64,000 nt of DNA from Methylobacterium sp. PvR107. Lineage in GTDB: Bacteria; Pseudomonadota; Alphaproteobacteria; Rhizobiales; Beijerinckiaceae. Below are positions 27,412 through 35,783 of this stretch, piece after piece. The position numbers and the translations under genes were made by a program. The notes beneath the pieces were generated by a model. The model was not told where the DNA came from and made no database searches. It saw only the letters and a list, made by a program, of their open reading frames with translations. The number at the start of each line of letters is the position of its first letter. Position 1 is the stretch's first letter. The stretch is taken from contig NZ_JAFIBW010000001.1 in NCBI RefSeq assembly GCF_017833295.1, positions 558,001-622,000 of the forward strand, written 5' to 3'.

Positions 27412-27523
27412 CGTCATTCCGGGGCGCCGAGGGCGAGCCCGGAAACCAGAACTGCAGGTTCCGCAAAGGCTCGGCGCGTCGGCGGCTCTGGTTCCCGGGC
27501 TCCGCTGCGCGGACCCGGAATGA
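27412..27523. repeat. dispersed palindromic repeat, GTCATTCCGGG family (copy 3)
   Basis: Outer arms GCGTCATTCCGGGGCGCCGA and its inverse at the right end (CGCGGACCCGGAATGAG) flank paired inner words GAGCCCGGAAACCAGAAC and GGTTCCCGGGCTCCG. It occupies most of the 350-base gap between the reductase and P450 genes. The remainder of that gap shows no gene. Confidence 0.72.
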
Positions 27524-27702
27524 GGGTGCGGGGGGTGGAATCCCGGCGCATCGCGGCCGGCAACCGGGGCCGCCCGGCCTTGCCACCCAGGTGGCGTAGA
27601 CCCGGAAGCGGAACCGCCACGATGCGCGAAGCCTTTGCTGTCGCGGCATCTTCTCCCGAAGGCCGACGGCCGCTTTTCGGGCTGATGCACCAAGGAGACT
27701 GC

Positions 27703-28956
27703 ATGCCCGACGCCACCCTCCTCGATCAGGTCAAGGATATCGCGAACCGGCCGAATCCCTACCCGGTCTACGCGAAGCTGCGGGAGCATCCCGTCTCGCG
27801 CCAGGACGACGGCACCGAGGCGGGCACCTGGGTGGCGGCGACCCACGGCACCATCGCGCGCCTGCTGCAGGATCCGCGGGTCAGCTCCGACACCCTGCCC
27901 CCGGCGGACCGGCCGCGCACCGGCAACCCCCTCACCGACCTGATCGTGAAGCCGCTCAAGGACTGGATGATGGACCGGCACCGGGTCTTCATTTTTCGCG
28001 ACCCGCCGGACCACGACATCCTGCGCTCGGCGGTGATGCACCAGTTCAGCCGCGCGCGCGTCCAAGCGATGCGCGCGCGGTCCGACCGGCTGGTGGCCGA
28101 CCTGCTCAACGAGAAGTGCGGCGCCCGGGAGATCGACGCGGTCGACGACCTCGCCTACCCGCTGCCCGTGACGGTCATCTGCGAGCTGTTCGGCGTGCCC
28201 CGGGAGGACGAGCCGAAATTTCACGGCTGGGCGACGCAGCTCGCGACCGCGCTCGAGCCCGACAGCCTCTCCGACCCCGAGATCCGCGCCGAGAACAGCC
28301 GGACCTTCGACGCGATCGGCGGCTACATGGCCGACCTGATCAAGGAGAAGCGCAAGCATCCGCAGGACGACATGCTGTCGGGGCTCGCCAGCCACGCGAC
28401 TCCGGCGGGGGTGAAGATGGGCGATTACGACCTGATCGCCACCTCGATCCTGATGCTGGTCGCGGGCCACGAGACCACCGTAAACCTGATCACCAACGGC
28501 CTGCTCACGCTGCTGCGGCATCCCGATGAGATGGAGCGCCTGCGCCAGGATCCGCTCCGGGCGCCGCGGCTGATCGAGGAACTGATGCGCTACGAGCCGC
28601 CCGTGCAGTTCCGGACGCGCAGGACGCTCTCTGCCATCGACATTGCCGGGGTCACGATCCCCGAGGGGGCCGACCTCGTGCTGCTGCTGGCCTCCGGCAA
28701 CCGCGACGAAACCGTGTTCCCGGATCCCGACCGGTTCGATCCGGACCGCACCGGTACCCGCCATCTCGGCTTCGGCGGCAGCCTGCATTACTGCGTCGGC
28801 GCGCCGCTCGCCCGGTTCGAGGCCGAGGCGGCGCTGACCGCCCTGGCCGCCCGATTGAAGGCGCCGCGCCTGATCGAGGATCCGCCGCCTTACCGGCCGG
28901 GCGCGGCCTTACGGGGCCCGAAGCACCTGCGGGTGGCGATCGACGGGATCACGTGA
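27703..28956 (+). CDS. cytochrome P450
   Basis: The 417-residue haem monooxygenase has the I-helix oxygen-binding motif AGHETT (254-259), the K-helix ExxR (E293/R296) and the haem-ligand loop FGGSLHYCVGAPLARFE with Cys364. This is a CYP101/107-like soluble bacterial enzyme. AAGGAG lies 6 bases before the ATG. The genes for its ferredoxin and reductase precede it, so this locus encodes a complete class I P450 system. The substrate is unknown; the lack of other biosynthetic genes leaves catabolism or detoxification open. Confidence 0.92.
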   Translation: MPDATLLDQVKDIANRPNPYPVYAKLREHPVSRQDDGTEAGTWVAATHGTIARLLQDPRVSSDTLPPADRPRTGNPLTDLIVKPLKDWMMDRHRVFIFRDPPDHDILRSAVMHQFSRARVQAMRARSDRLVADLLNEKCGAREIDAVDDLAYPLPVTVICELFGVPREDEPKFHGWATQLATALEPDSLSDPEIRAENSRTFDAIGGYMADLIKEKRKHPQDDMLSGLASHATPAGVKMGDYDLIATSILMLVAGHETTVNLITNGLLTLLRHPDEMERLRQDPLRAPRLIEELMRYEPPVQFRTRRTLSAIDIAGVTIPEGADLVLLLASGNRDETVFPDPDRFDPDRTGTRHLGFGGSLHYCVGAPLARFEAEAALTALAARLKAPRLIEDPPPYRPGAALRGPKHLRVAIDGIT

Positions 28957-28964
28957 GCCGCACC

Positions 28965-29070
28965 GTCATTCCGGATTGCCGGAGGCGAGTCCGGAATCGA
29001 GAACCGCTTTCGTTGCAGGATCCTGTCGCTTCTCGATACCGGGCTCCGCTGCGCGGCCCCGGAATGCCGG
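28965..29070. repeat. dispersed palindromic repeat, GTCATTCCGGG family (copy 4)
   Basis: Arms GTCATTCCGGATTGCCGGAG and the inverse GCGGCCCCGGAATGCC are separated by about 65 bases containing GTCCGGAATCGAGAACC and its partner CTTCTCGATACCGGGCTCC. It follows the P450 stop codon by nine bases and could terminate that operon. Confidence 0.72.
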
Positions 29071-29162
29071 GGTCGAGCGGCCGGGATGCCGCGACGCGAC
29101 GATGTCGATGGCGTGCCCGATCCTGAACTCTCTCGTCCCTCTCGCCCGCTCCGCCCGACCAG

Positions 29163-29395
29163 TCACGCGGGCCGCGTGGACAGGCGCTCGAACAGGGCCT
29201 CGGCTTGCTGCAAGCCCTCCGCGGTGAACGCCACCGACGTGGCGCGGCCGACCGGATCGTCGATCAACCCCTGTGCGTGCAGGCGACGATCCACGTCCCG
29301 GTCGAACCCTTCCAGGCCCGATCCCCGTCGTGAAGATTCAGCCCCAGCAGAGCCAGGGCCGCCTCGTCGATGCGCTCTTCATCGTCGGCTCGCAT
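29163..29395 (-). pseudogene. DUF6429-family gene with a one-base deletion
   Basis: The ATG at 29395-29393 starts MRADDEERIDEAALALLGLN, then LHDGDRAWKG. The frame is then lost, but one frame over it continues FDRDVDRRLHAQGLIDDPVG and RATSVAFTAEGLQQAEALFE to a stop at 29165-29163. Together the two halves match the DUF6429 family (LHDGARAWKGFDWDxxxRLHxKGLIxDPVGKAKSV) over its whole length of about 78 residues. The span of 233 bases is one short of a multiple of three. The break is near 29306. Function of the family is unknown to me. Confidence 0.7.
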
Positions 29396-29443
29396 ACCGA
29401 ACGCTAGCGCATCTGAGGGCCGTGGAACGTGCCGCTGCCCGCC

Positions 29444-29827
29444 TCAGATGGTGATCTCTACCGGCGTCCCGTCCGGCATGGCGATCACCGCCTCGTAGAA
29501 GCCATCGCCGGTCCGGCGCGGCGGCGACAGGAGGCACCCGTCCGCCGCGCATCGGGTGGCCAGCGCGTCCACGGCGGCGATGCAGCCGACGGAGACGGCC
29601 ACGTGTGCCCAGCCGACCTGCTCCCGGCTTGGCGCAGGCTGGATCCATGGCCCCGTCATCAGCTCGATATGCGTGTCCGTGTCGGGAAGCGTCACGAAGC
29701 GCGACACGAACCCGTCCCGCCGCCGGCTGTGGTACGGCGCGCCGATCTCGGCACCAAAATAGGTCCGCCAGAATGCGCTGGCCGCGTCGAGGTCGGGTGT
29801 CCAAAGGGCGACATGGGCGAAGCGCAT
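29444..29827 (-). CDS. glyoxalase/VOC-family protein
   Basis: The 127-residue product is a single vicinal-oxygen-chelate domain made of two beta-alpha-beta-beta-beta units: MRFAHVALWTPDLDAASAFW, HIELMTGPW, GWAHVAVSVG and a final TPVEITI. His and Glu residues at the usual metal positions (His5, Glu55, His74, Glu124) are present, as in lactoylglutathione lyase-like members. A GAGGA box lies before the ATG. It stands alone between a pseudogene and a chemoreceptor. The substrate is unknown. Confidence 0.8.
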   Translation of the reverse strand: MRFAHVALWTPDLDAASAFWRTYFGAEIGAPYHSRRRDGFVSRFVTLPDTDTHIELMTGPWIQPAPSREQVGWAHVAVSVGCIAAVDALATRCAADGCLLSPPRRTGDGFYEAVIAMPDGTPVEITI

Positions 29828-29952
29828 CGGGCCATTCCTCGGGTGCGGCCGCCTCGGATCCCGCGCCGGCCCGACGCGCCCGGATTCGGATGATGGATCG
29901 TCGCAATCCGCCTCCGCGCTGTCCACTATCCCAGGGTTGCGCTCCCCGCGCG

Positions 29953-31692
29953 TCAGGCGGCCTTCACGGCGGCGAGGAACGTGGCGACCTCCTGGCCGAG
30001 GCAGGCGGAGTAGCGCGCCAGGTCCTGCGCGGCGCTCAGGACCTGGCCGGAGGCGGTCCCGGTCTCGCGGGCGGCCTGCCGGACGTCGGCGATGTCCATG
30101 CTCACCGTCTGCGTCCCCTGCGCCGCCTGCGACACGTTCCGCACGATCTCGCTGGTCGCCGCGCCCTGCTCCTCCATGGCGGCGGCCACGCTCACCGCCA
30201 CCGTGCGCATCGCGTCGATCCTGCCGCCGACCGCCCGCATCGCGTCGACCGCGTGGCGCGACTCGCCCTGGATCGTCGCGATCTGGCGGGCGATGGTCTC
30301 GGTCGCCTGCGCGGTCTGGGTCGCCAGGGCCTTCACCGCGCTTGCCACCACGGCAAAACCCTTGCCGGCCGCTCCGGCCCGCGCGGCCTCGATCGTGGCG
30401 TTGAGCGCCAGAAGGTTGGTCTGGCCGGCGATCCCGGCGATCAGGCCCATCACGTCGCCGATCTGGTCCGTGCCCCGGGCCAGGACCTGAATGAGGTCGT
30501 TGGTGCGCGCCACATCGGTGCTGGCCTGATCGGCCATCAGCGACGACTGTGCGACACGGGCGGTGATCTCCTGGATCGAGACGGCCATCTCCTCGCTGGC
30601 TGCGGCCACGGTCTGGACGTTGCTCGCGGTCTGCTCGGACGCCGCCGTCACGCGCACGGACTGCTTGGTGGTGCGCGCAGCGGTGCGGGTCATCGCCTGG
30701 GCGGTGGCCTCCATCGCGACGGCGGCCGAGGCCAAGCCCTGCGTCAGGGTGCCGACCTGCGCGTCGAACCGGGCGGTGATGGCGTCGAGCGTCTGGGCGC
30801 GGCGCATCTTGGCGTCGCTCTCTGCCCGGGCCGCCGCATCGGCCGCGCGCTTGGCGATCATCGCGTCCTTGAAGACCTGTACGGCGCGCGCCATCGCGCC
30901 GACCTCGTCGCCGCGCCGCTGGTCCGCGATCGGGACCGCGAGATCGCCGTCGGCGAGGCCGCGCATCGCCGCGGTCAGGCGGCCGATCGGCCGCGACAGG
31001 CTGTTGCCGATGCGGAGCAGCAGGGCCAGAACCGGCAGCGCGAGGCCCGCGGACCAGAGCGCGTTCGTGAGCGCACGGCCGCGCACGGCTTCGTGCACGT
31101 CGTCGCGGTAGAGGCCGACGGCGACGATCCAGCCCCAGGGCTTGAACACCTGCACGCTCGCGACCTTCTCCACCGGGACGGTCCCGCCCGGGCGGGGCTT
31201 CATGTAATCGACGAAGCCGGCGCCGTCGCGCTTGGCGGTCGCGACCATCTCGGCGAAGTAGCGCTTGCCGCCCGGGACGTCGGTCTGATCCAGCACCTGC
31301 TGGCCGACATTCTTGGCGTTGAAGGCGTTGGCGACGAGCCGGCCGTTGGAATCGAGGACGAAGAAATAATCCTCGTTTCCGAAGCGCAGGGCGCTGATCG
31401 CCGCGAGCGCCGCCTTCTGCGCGTCCCCGACCGGCATGGCGCCCGAAGTGGCGAGCGTCTCGTAGTGGGCGAGCAGACTCTGCGCGACCTCGGCGAGGCG
31501 ACTCGTCATCAGCCCGCGATCCTCCATGGCCGAGGACCGGATGTCGACGAAGCTGACAGCGCTCAGTGCGCCCATGGCGATCACCACCAGGGCCATCACG
31601 GCCGCGAGCTTGTGGCGCAGCGGGAGGTCCGCGAGACTCCGCGGCGACGCGACGTGATCGGCGGAGGGGCGGCGAGTCTGCGTGTAGGTCAT
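29953..31692 (-). CDS. methyl-accepting chemotaxis protein with a Cache sensor
   Basis: The 579-residue receptor has a first membrane segment (KLAAVMALVVIAMGALSAVS, about 28-47) and a periplasmic single-Cache domain (ALRFGNEDYFFVLDSNGRLV, GWIVAVGLYRDDV). A second membrane segment (ALWSAGLALPVLALLL) and HAMP domain (RPIGRLTAAMRGLADGDLAV) follow. The cytoplasmic signalling hairpin has the tip IAGQTNLLALNATIEAARAG. The ATG at 31692 is preferred to 31806 because the extension is low in coding character. It would report a small extracellular ligand to CheA. Neighbours give no hint to the ligand. Confidence 0.9.
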   Translation of the reverse strand: MTYTQTRRPSADHVASPRSLADLPLRHKLAAVMALVVIAMGALSAVSFVDIRSSAMEDRGLMTSRLAEVAQSLLAHYETLATSGAMPVGDAQKAALAAISALRFGNEDYFFVLDSNGRLVANAFNAKNVGQQVLDQTDVPGGKRYFAEMVATAKRDGAGFVDYMKPRPGGTVPVEKVASVQVFKPWGWIVAVGLYRDDVHEAVRGRALTNALWSAGLALPVLALLLRIGNSLSRPIGRLTAAMRGLADGDLAVPIADQRRGDEVGAMARAVQVFKDAMIAKRAADAAARAESDAKMRRAQTLDAITARFDAQVGTLTQGLASAAVAMEATAQAMTRTAARTTKQSVRVTAASEQTASNVQTVAAASEEMAVSIQEITARVAQSSLMADQASTDVARTNDLIQVLARGTDQIGDVMGLIAGIAGQTNLLALNATIEAARAGAAGKGFAVVASAVKALATQTAQATETIARQIATIQGESRHAVDAMRAVGGRIDAMRTVAVSVAAAMEEQGAATSEIVRNVSQAAQGTQTVSMDIADVRQAARETGTASGQVLSAAQDLARYSACLGQEVATFLAAVKAA

Positions 31693-31919
31693 CTGAGCAC
31701 CGGAAGGGGACGGCGGCGGCCGTCGAGGCACATCCAGCGGGTCGCGGCTGATCGCCGAGACTGCTGCGCCGCGGCATACTCCACGATTCGGGTTAGTAAA
31801 TGACAAACACTTTAAAGCAACGTGAGCGATGATTTGTGAGAAAGCGCCGTTCTTGCATCTATAACATGAGTAATCTAGGTTATTGCGGCAGAAATTATAG
31901 ACACCAGATCGGCAAAAGA

Positions 31920-32537
31920 TCAGGGATTGATAGGCTCTATCTCTGTGTCGACCCGGTAATGGATCGGCTTGAAGCTGCCATTATTTGATTGCAGGGCCGA
32001 GCAGGCGGTCAGGCCGATGATCAGGTCTGTCTCGGCCACGAAGACGATCCGGTCTCCGGCCCGACTGAGCGGCGGCTCGACCGTGAGTGCGCCGGTCGTA
32101 CCGTCGATCGGCACGTTCATGAAGCAGTTGAACGCCACCGGGATGGCGTCCGGCGCGATGCCGTAGGGGGCGAGCGCGGCGGCGAGGTTGCCGAAGCAGC
32201 CACGATGCGGGTCCGTGTCGCCGTAGATGATGCGGAACGTGTCGGCCGAGCACGGGGTCAGCAGGAAGTCGTGCCGCCCGACGGTGTCCTCGACGATGCG
32301 CAGGAGCACGTTCGAGCGGTTCGAGTACAGCGGATCGCCGGTGGTCAGGTAGATCCGGCTGGCATAGTCGAGGGTTCGCCCGGACGAGATCACCTCGCCG
32401 ATGTCGTGGCGATTGTAGGCGACGAGGTCGGCGACCTGCTCGCCGCGCGGGTCGATCACCGTCAGGCGCTGACCCCGGTCGAGGGTGAAGGCGACGCCCG
32501 AGCGCGGCTCGATCTGCTGCACGTCCGCTTGGCACAT
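31920..32537 (-). CDS. DUF1989 / urea carboxylase-associated family protein
   Basis: The 205-residue protein matches DUF1989. It has SGVAFTLDRGQRLTVIDPRG, EQVADLVAYN, TLDYASRIYLTTGDPLYSNR, DFLLTPCSADTFRIIYGD and FNCFMNVPIDGTTGALTVEP. Conserved Cys and Asp/Asn around 'TPCS' and 'NCFMN' fit the family's metal or active site. Some DUF1989 proteins (CgdA/CgdB) deiminate carboxyguanidine beside urea carboxylase. Here no urea carboxylase is present and the partner is a YcgG-type N-oxygenase 79 bases upstream on the same strand. A guanidine or amine substrate is an inference. Confidence 0.82.
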   Translation of the reverse strand: MCQADVQQIEPRSGVAFTLDRGQRLTVIDPRGEQVADLVAYNRHDIGEVISSGRTLDYASRIYLTTGDPLYSNRSNVLLRIVEDTVGRHDFLLTPCSADTFRIIYGDTDPHRGCFGNLAAALAPYGIAPDAIPVAFNCFMNVPIDGTTGALTVEPPLSRAGDRIVFVAETDLIIGLTACSALQSNNGSFKPIHYRVDTEIEPINP

Positions 32538-32616
32538 GATGGCTTGGCTCACTCCGCTATGGGTCGCGCCGGGTCCGCGTCCGGGAACGCGCTGGCCGGC
32601 CCCGCGATCTGCGCGC

Positions 32617-33369
32617 TCACGCTCCGGTGCCCGGCAGCGTCCGGTCCAGGGGCAGGACCGGCGGGTGCCAGTCATCGGCCTCGGCGGCGGGCGCCGGACG
32701 GCCGTGCATCGGGCAGCGCCAGTCCGCGCCGACGACGCGGCCGCTGTACTGGCGCGCCTCCGAGGCCTCGCCGTGGCGCGCCAGCATCGGATTGACGCTG
32801 CCGGCCAGGGCCTGATCCCGCTCCAGGATCGAGGCGCGCAGCTTCTCGTAGCGACCCTCGGCGCGCAGCCGCTCGAACTGCGCGTGCAGGTTGAAGACCA
32901 GAACCGGCGACGAGAAGCGCCGCGCCGGGCGGCTGGCCTGCGGGTGGAGGCCGACCACGAAGAACGCCTCCCCGCCGAAGCTCAGGGAGAAGTGCGGGTT
33001 CTCGGGGTCGTCCGCCACGCGGGCATCGTGGGGTTGGCCGAGCCACGCGTCCTTGTCGGTCAGCGATTGCGCCCGGGCCCAGAGGTTCTGCTCGAAGCCC
33101 TCCTCGGACAGATCACCCGGCCCCTCGAACACGACCGCGAAGCTCTGGAACAGGTCGGGCTGGTGGCGATAGCGCGCCACGAAGGCGAGGAGCGCCGGGT
33201 AGATGCGCATGTCGTCCCAGCCCGAGGTGATGTCCCGGGCCACCACGATCTGCATGCGCCCGCGCGACAGTGCCGACTTCGCGCCGACGCAGGGAAAGGG
33301 CGGGTTTCGGATGAAGTCGCGGAAGGCCTCGGCGCGCGGATGCTCGCGGTCGTCGCGGGGAAGCTGCAT
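32617..33369 (-). CDS. YqcI/YcgG-family haem-dependent N-oxygenase (GntA-like)
   Basis: The 250-residue protein has the YqcI/YcgG pattern: FRDFIRNPPFPCVGAKSALS near the start, IVVARDITSGWDDMRIYPAL, FEQNLWARAQSLTDKDAWLG, DPENPHFSLSFGGEAFFVVG and HPQASRPARRFSSPVLVFN. Studied members (GntA in guanitoxin, RohS in azomycin formation, from memory) are haem enzymes that N-hydroxylate guanidine or amino groups. The ATG at 33369 is preceded by AGGAGACG. It is followed by the DUF1989 gene, forming a two-gene cassette with no other biosynthetic genes. The product is unknown. Confidence 0.82.
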   Translation of the reverse strand: MQLPRDDREHPRAEAFRDFIRNPPFPCVGAKSALSRGRMQIVVARDITSGWDDMRIYPALLAFVARYRHQPDLFQSFAVVFEGPGDLSEEGFEQNLWARAQSLTDKDAWLGQPHDARVADDPENPHFSLSFGGEAFFVVGLHPQASRPARRFSSPVLVFNLHAQFERLRAEGRYEKLRASILERDQALAGSVNPMLARHGEASEARQYSGRVVGADWRCPMHGRPAPAAEADDWHPPVLPLDRTLPGTGA

Positions 33370-33645
33370 GCGGTCTCTGCTCGTCTCCTGCGCAGGCGGC
33401 CTGGGATTGCGGCCGCCGCTGTTCGGGACTCCGGCAACTGACCCATGGCGGTCCTGTTCCGTCCTGCGACAGGTCGTCCGTGGAAGACGGTGAATCATGC
33501 CAGGCTGAGGCAAGACTTGGTCTGCGCCATGCAAGATCTGGAGCAGATCTGCCGCCGAGCATAAACATAGGTTAAGTCGCGCAGGACTCGGCCGGACCGT
33601 TTCGCTGCCGCGCTGAGCTGGCCCGGTCGGCTCGGATGCCGGGGA

Positions 33646-34431
33646 TCAGCGCTGTCCGCCGGCCCGCGCACGGTGATGTGCCGCCGCGGCAGCACCGAAA
33701 GCCTCGAACAGGGCGCGGTTGATCGGGTTGGTCGCCGGGTCGTGCTCGGCGTGCCACTGGACGCCGAGCGCGAAGCCCGCGGCGTCCTCGATCCGGATCG
33801 CCTCGATCGTCTCGTCCTCGGCGACGCCCTCGATCACCACCCGGGCTCCGGGCTCGAGGATGCCCTGGCCGTGCAGCGAGTTCACCCGGATCGTCGCGCG
33901 CTCCAGCAGCCGCGCCAAGGCGCCCCCCGGGGTCAGGCGGACGTCGTGCCGGTCGGCGAAGATCACCTCCAGGTCCGGGTGGATCTCGCCGTTCTCGAGC
34001 CGCGGCATCCGGTGGTTGAGGCGCCCGGGCAAGTTGCGGATCTCCGGGTGCAGGCTGCCGCCGAAGGCGACGTTCATCTCCTGGAAGCCACGGCAGATGC
34101 CGAACAGCGGCACGCCGCGCGCCACGCAGGCCTCGATCAGCGGCAGCGCCACGGCGTCGCGCTCCTCGTCGTAGGGCTCGTGCGCCGCACAGGGCGTGGC
34201 GTTGAAGCGGGTCGGGTGAACGTTGGCGCGCCCGCCCGTGAGCAGGATCCCGTCCACCGTGTCGAGGAGGTCGCCGAGATCGGTGATCGCCGGGGCGGCG
34301 GCGAACATCAGCGGCAGCGCGCCGGCCACGGCGGCCACGGCCCGCATGTTGTTCGCGCCGACGATCTGCGCCGGGAAGCGATTGTCGATCAGACGTGCGT
34401 TGCCGATGACGCCGATCACGGGTCTCGCCAT
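33646..34431 (-). CDS. gamma-glutamyl-gamma-aminobutyrate hydrolase family (PuuD-like)
   Basis: The 261-residue class I glutamine-amidotransferase-like hydrolase starts MARPVIGVIGNARLIDNRFP. It has the nucleophile elbow LFGICRGFQEMNVAFGGSLH with the catalytic Cys near 122, then the second region NSLHGQGI and the His/Glu pair in GVQWHAEHD near 233. The normal family string is 'GVQWHPE', so the Pro-to-Ala change is minor. PuuD enzymes release GABA from gamma-Glu-GABA in putrescine use. No puuABC genes are nearby, so the substrate may differ. Confidence 0.85.
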   Translation of the reverse strand: MARPVIGVIGNARLIDNRFPAQIVGANNMRAVAAVAGALPLMFAAAPAITDLGDLLDTVDGILLTGGRANVHPTRFNATPCAAHEPYDEERDAVALPLIEACVARGVPLFGICRGFQEMNVAFGGSLHPEIRNLPGRLNHRMPRLENGEIHPDLEVIFADRHDVRLTPGGALARLLERATIRVNSLHGQGILEPGARVVIEGVAEDETIEAIRIEDAAGFALGVQWHAEHDPATNPINRALFEAFGAAAAAHHRARAGGQR

Positions 34432-34507
34432 CGTGCCGGATGCTCCTCGTTCCCGCCCCCGCCGGAGGCTCTAAAGCCCAGGCAAGGGCGGCGCCAGTCC
34501 CGGCGGC

Positions 34508-35407
34508 TCAGGGCAGGCCGAGGGTCCGTGTCTCCGCGAGCAGCACCTCGGCCACACGCTCCGGCGCCTCCTCGTGGGCGAGGTGGCCGAGCCCGCGGAT
34601 CAGAGCCACGCGCGCCTCCGGGAGGCGGTCGCGCAGGGCGAAGGCGGTGTCCGGCAGGATCGCCTTGTCGTCGCCGCCGACGATCAGCAGCGTCCGGGTC
34701 GCGAGGCCGGGCAGCGCCCGGTGCAGGCCGGCGAGGTCCCAGTTCGCCATCATGCCCAGCGCCCCGCGGACATGACCGGCGCGGGCGAAGAGCCGCCGGT
34801 AGAGGTCGACGCCCGCGGGGTCGAGGCGCGAGCCCGTCCCCTCGATCAGGCGCTTGGCCGCGGACCGGTCGGCCGTCCAGGCGAAGATCCGCGGGGTGAA
34901 CGGGTTGAGGAACAGCAGCCGCGCCATGCTGGGAAACAGGAGATTGGCCGCCCCCGGCAGCGGCGCCAAGGCGCCGTTGAAGGCCGCCAGCAGCTGCGGC
35001 GCGATCGATCCGTCCAGGCACATCCGCGCCAGCACCGCCGCGCCGGCCGAATGGCCGGCGGCCAGGACCGGCGGGCGGCCGAGTGCGGCCACGAGGCCCG
35101 CGACGGCCCGCGCCATGCCGGGCAGCGACAGGTCGGCATCGGGCAGGGGATCGGTGAAGCCGTGGCCCGGCAGGTCCGGGGCGATCACGAAGAAGTCCCG
35201 GGCGAGCAGCGGCGCCAGCCCGCGCCAGGAATGGGTCGCCGCCCCGGTCCCGTGCAGCAGCAGCAGCGCCGGAGCCTCCGCCCGGCCGAATTCCTGGACG
35301 TGCCAGCGCAGGCCGGCCGCCGCGACGAACCGGCTCGCCTCCCGGTGCGGCCAGTCACGTCCCTCGACAGCCCAGTCCGGCCGGTCGGCATCGAAAGGGC
35401 CTACCAC
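34508..35407 (-). CDS. bchO: alpha/beta-hydrolase BchO, Mg-chelatase accessory protein
   Basis: The 299-residue protein has the BchO hallmark DWPHREASRFV then GLRWHVQEFG, followed by LLLHGTGAATHSWRGLAPLL (oxyanion hole), the nucleophile elbow AAGHSAGAAVLARM (Ser about 122) and a final LGHLAHEEAPERV His. The GTG at 35407 follows GGGAGAG at six bases and is preferred over an upstream ATG. BchO is required for photopigment formation in Rhodobacter and usually follows bchI-bchD. Here a 376-base gap with a small opposing gene separates it from bchD, so it may have its own promoter. Confidence 0.9.
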   Translation of the reverse strand: MVGPFDADRPDWAVEGRDWPHREASRFVAAAGLRWHVQEFGRAEAPALLLLHGTGAATHSWRGLAPLLARDFFVIAPDLPGHGFTDPLPDADLSLPGMARAVAGLVAALGRPPVLAAGHSAGAAVLARMCLDGSIAPQLLAAFNGALAPLPGAANLLFPSMARLLFLNPFTPRIFAWTADRSAAKRLIEGTGSRLDPAGVDLYRRLFARAGHVRGALGMMANWDLAGLHRALPGLATRTLLIVGGDDKAILPDTAFALRDRLPEARVALIRGLGHLAHEEAPERVAEVLLAETRTLGLP

Positions 35408-35617
35408 GCACCGCTCTCCCGCACTGCACCGAAGCCGGGCCTGCAAGACGGAAGGGCGGCGCTATCATTCAAGGCTGGAAGTATTTCGTAACACTGAAGA
35501 ATCCCATGCGGCGGCCGCATGCCACCGCTGACCCAGGCTGGATTGCTGCGGCGCAGCAGAATCTGCATATCCCGATCGAACAAGAGCAAGACACGTCCCC
35601 CAACTTCGGAGCAGGCC

Positions 35618-35764
35618 ATGATCCTCTTCACCTCCTCGACGCAGAACATCGCGGCCCCGACCTCCGGCGGCTGGAGCGTGAGCGCCATCGTCCGCGAGAT
35701 GCTGAACTCCTGGCTGGCCCATCACCAGCGCCTCGCCGATCTCGGCATCAGCGGCGACCTCTGA
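35618..35764 (+). CDS. small unknown protein on the opposite strand between bchD and bchO
   Basis: The 48-residue frame MILFTSSTQNIAAPTSGGWS followed by VSAIVREMLNSWLAHHQRLADLGISGDL has an RBS-like GGAGCAGG seven bases upstream. It has a plausible amphipathic helix (AIVREMLNSWLAHHQRL). It is coded against the surrounding bch genes and ends 20 bases from the bchD stop. I do not recognise the family. It may be a genuine small protein; the competing minus-strand frames here look like shadows. Confidence 0.5.
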   Translation: MILFTSSTQNIAAPTSGGWSVSAIVREMLNSWLAHHQRLADLGISGDL

Positions 35765-35783
35765 GCCAGATCCGTCGCGGCGC

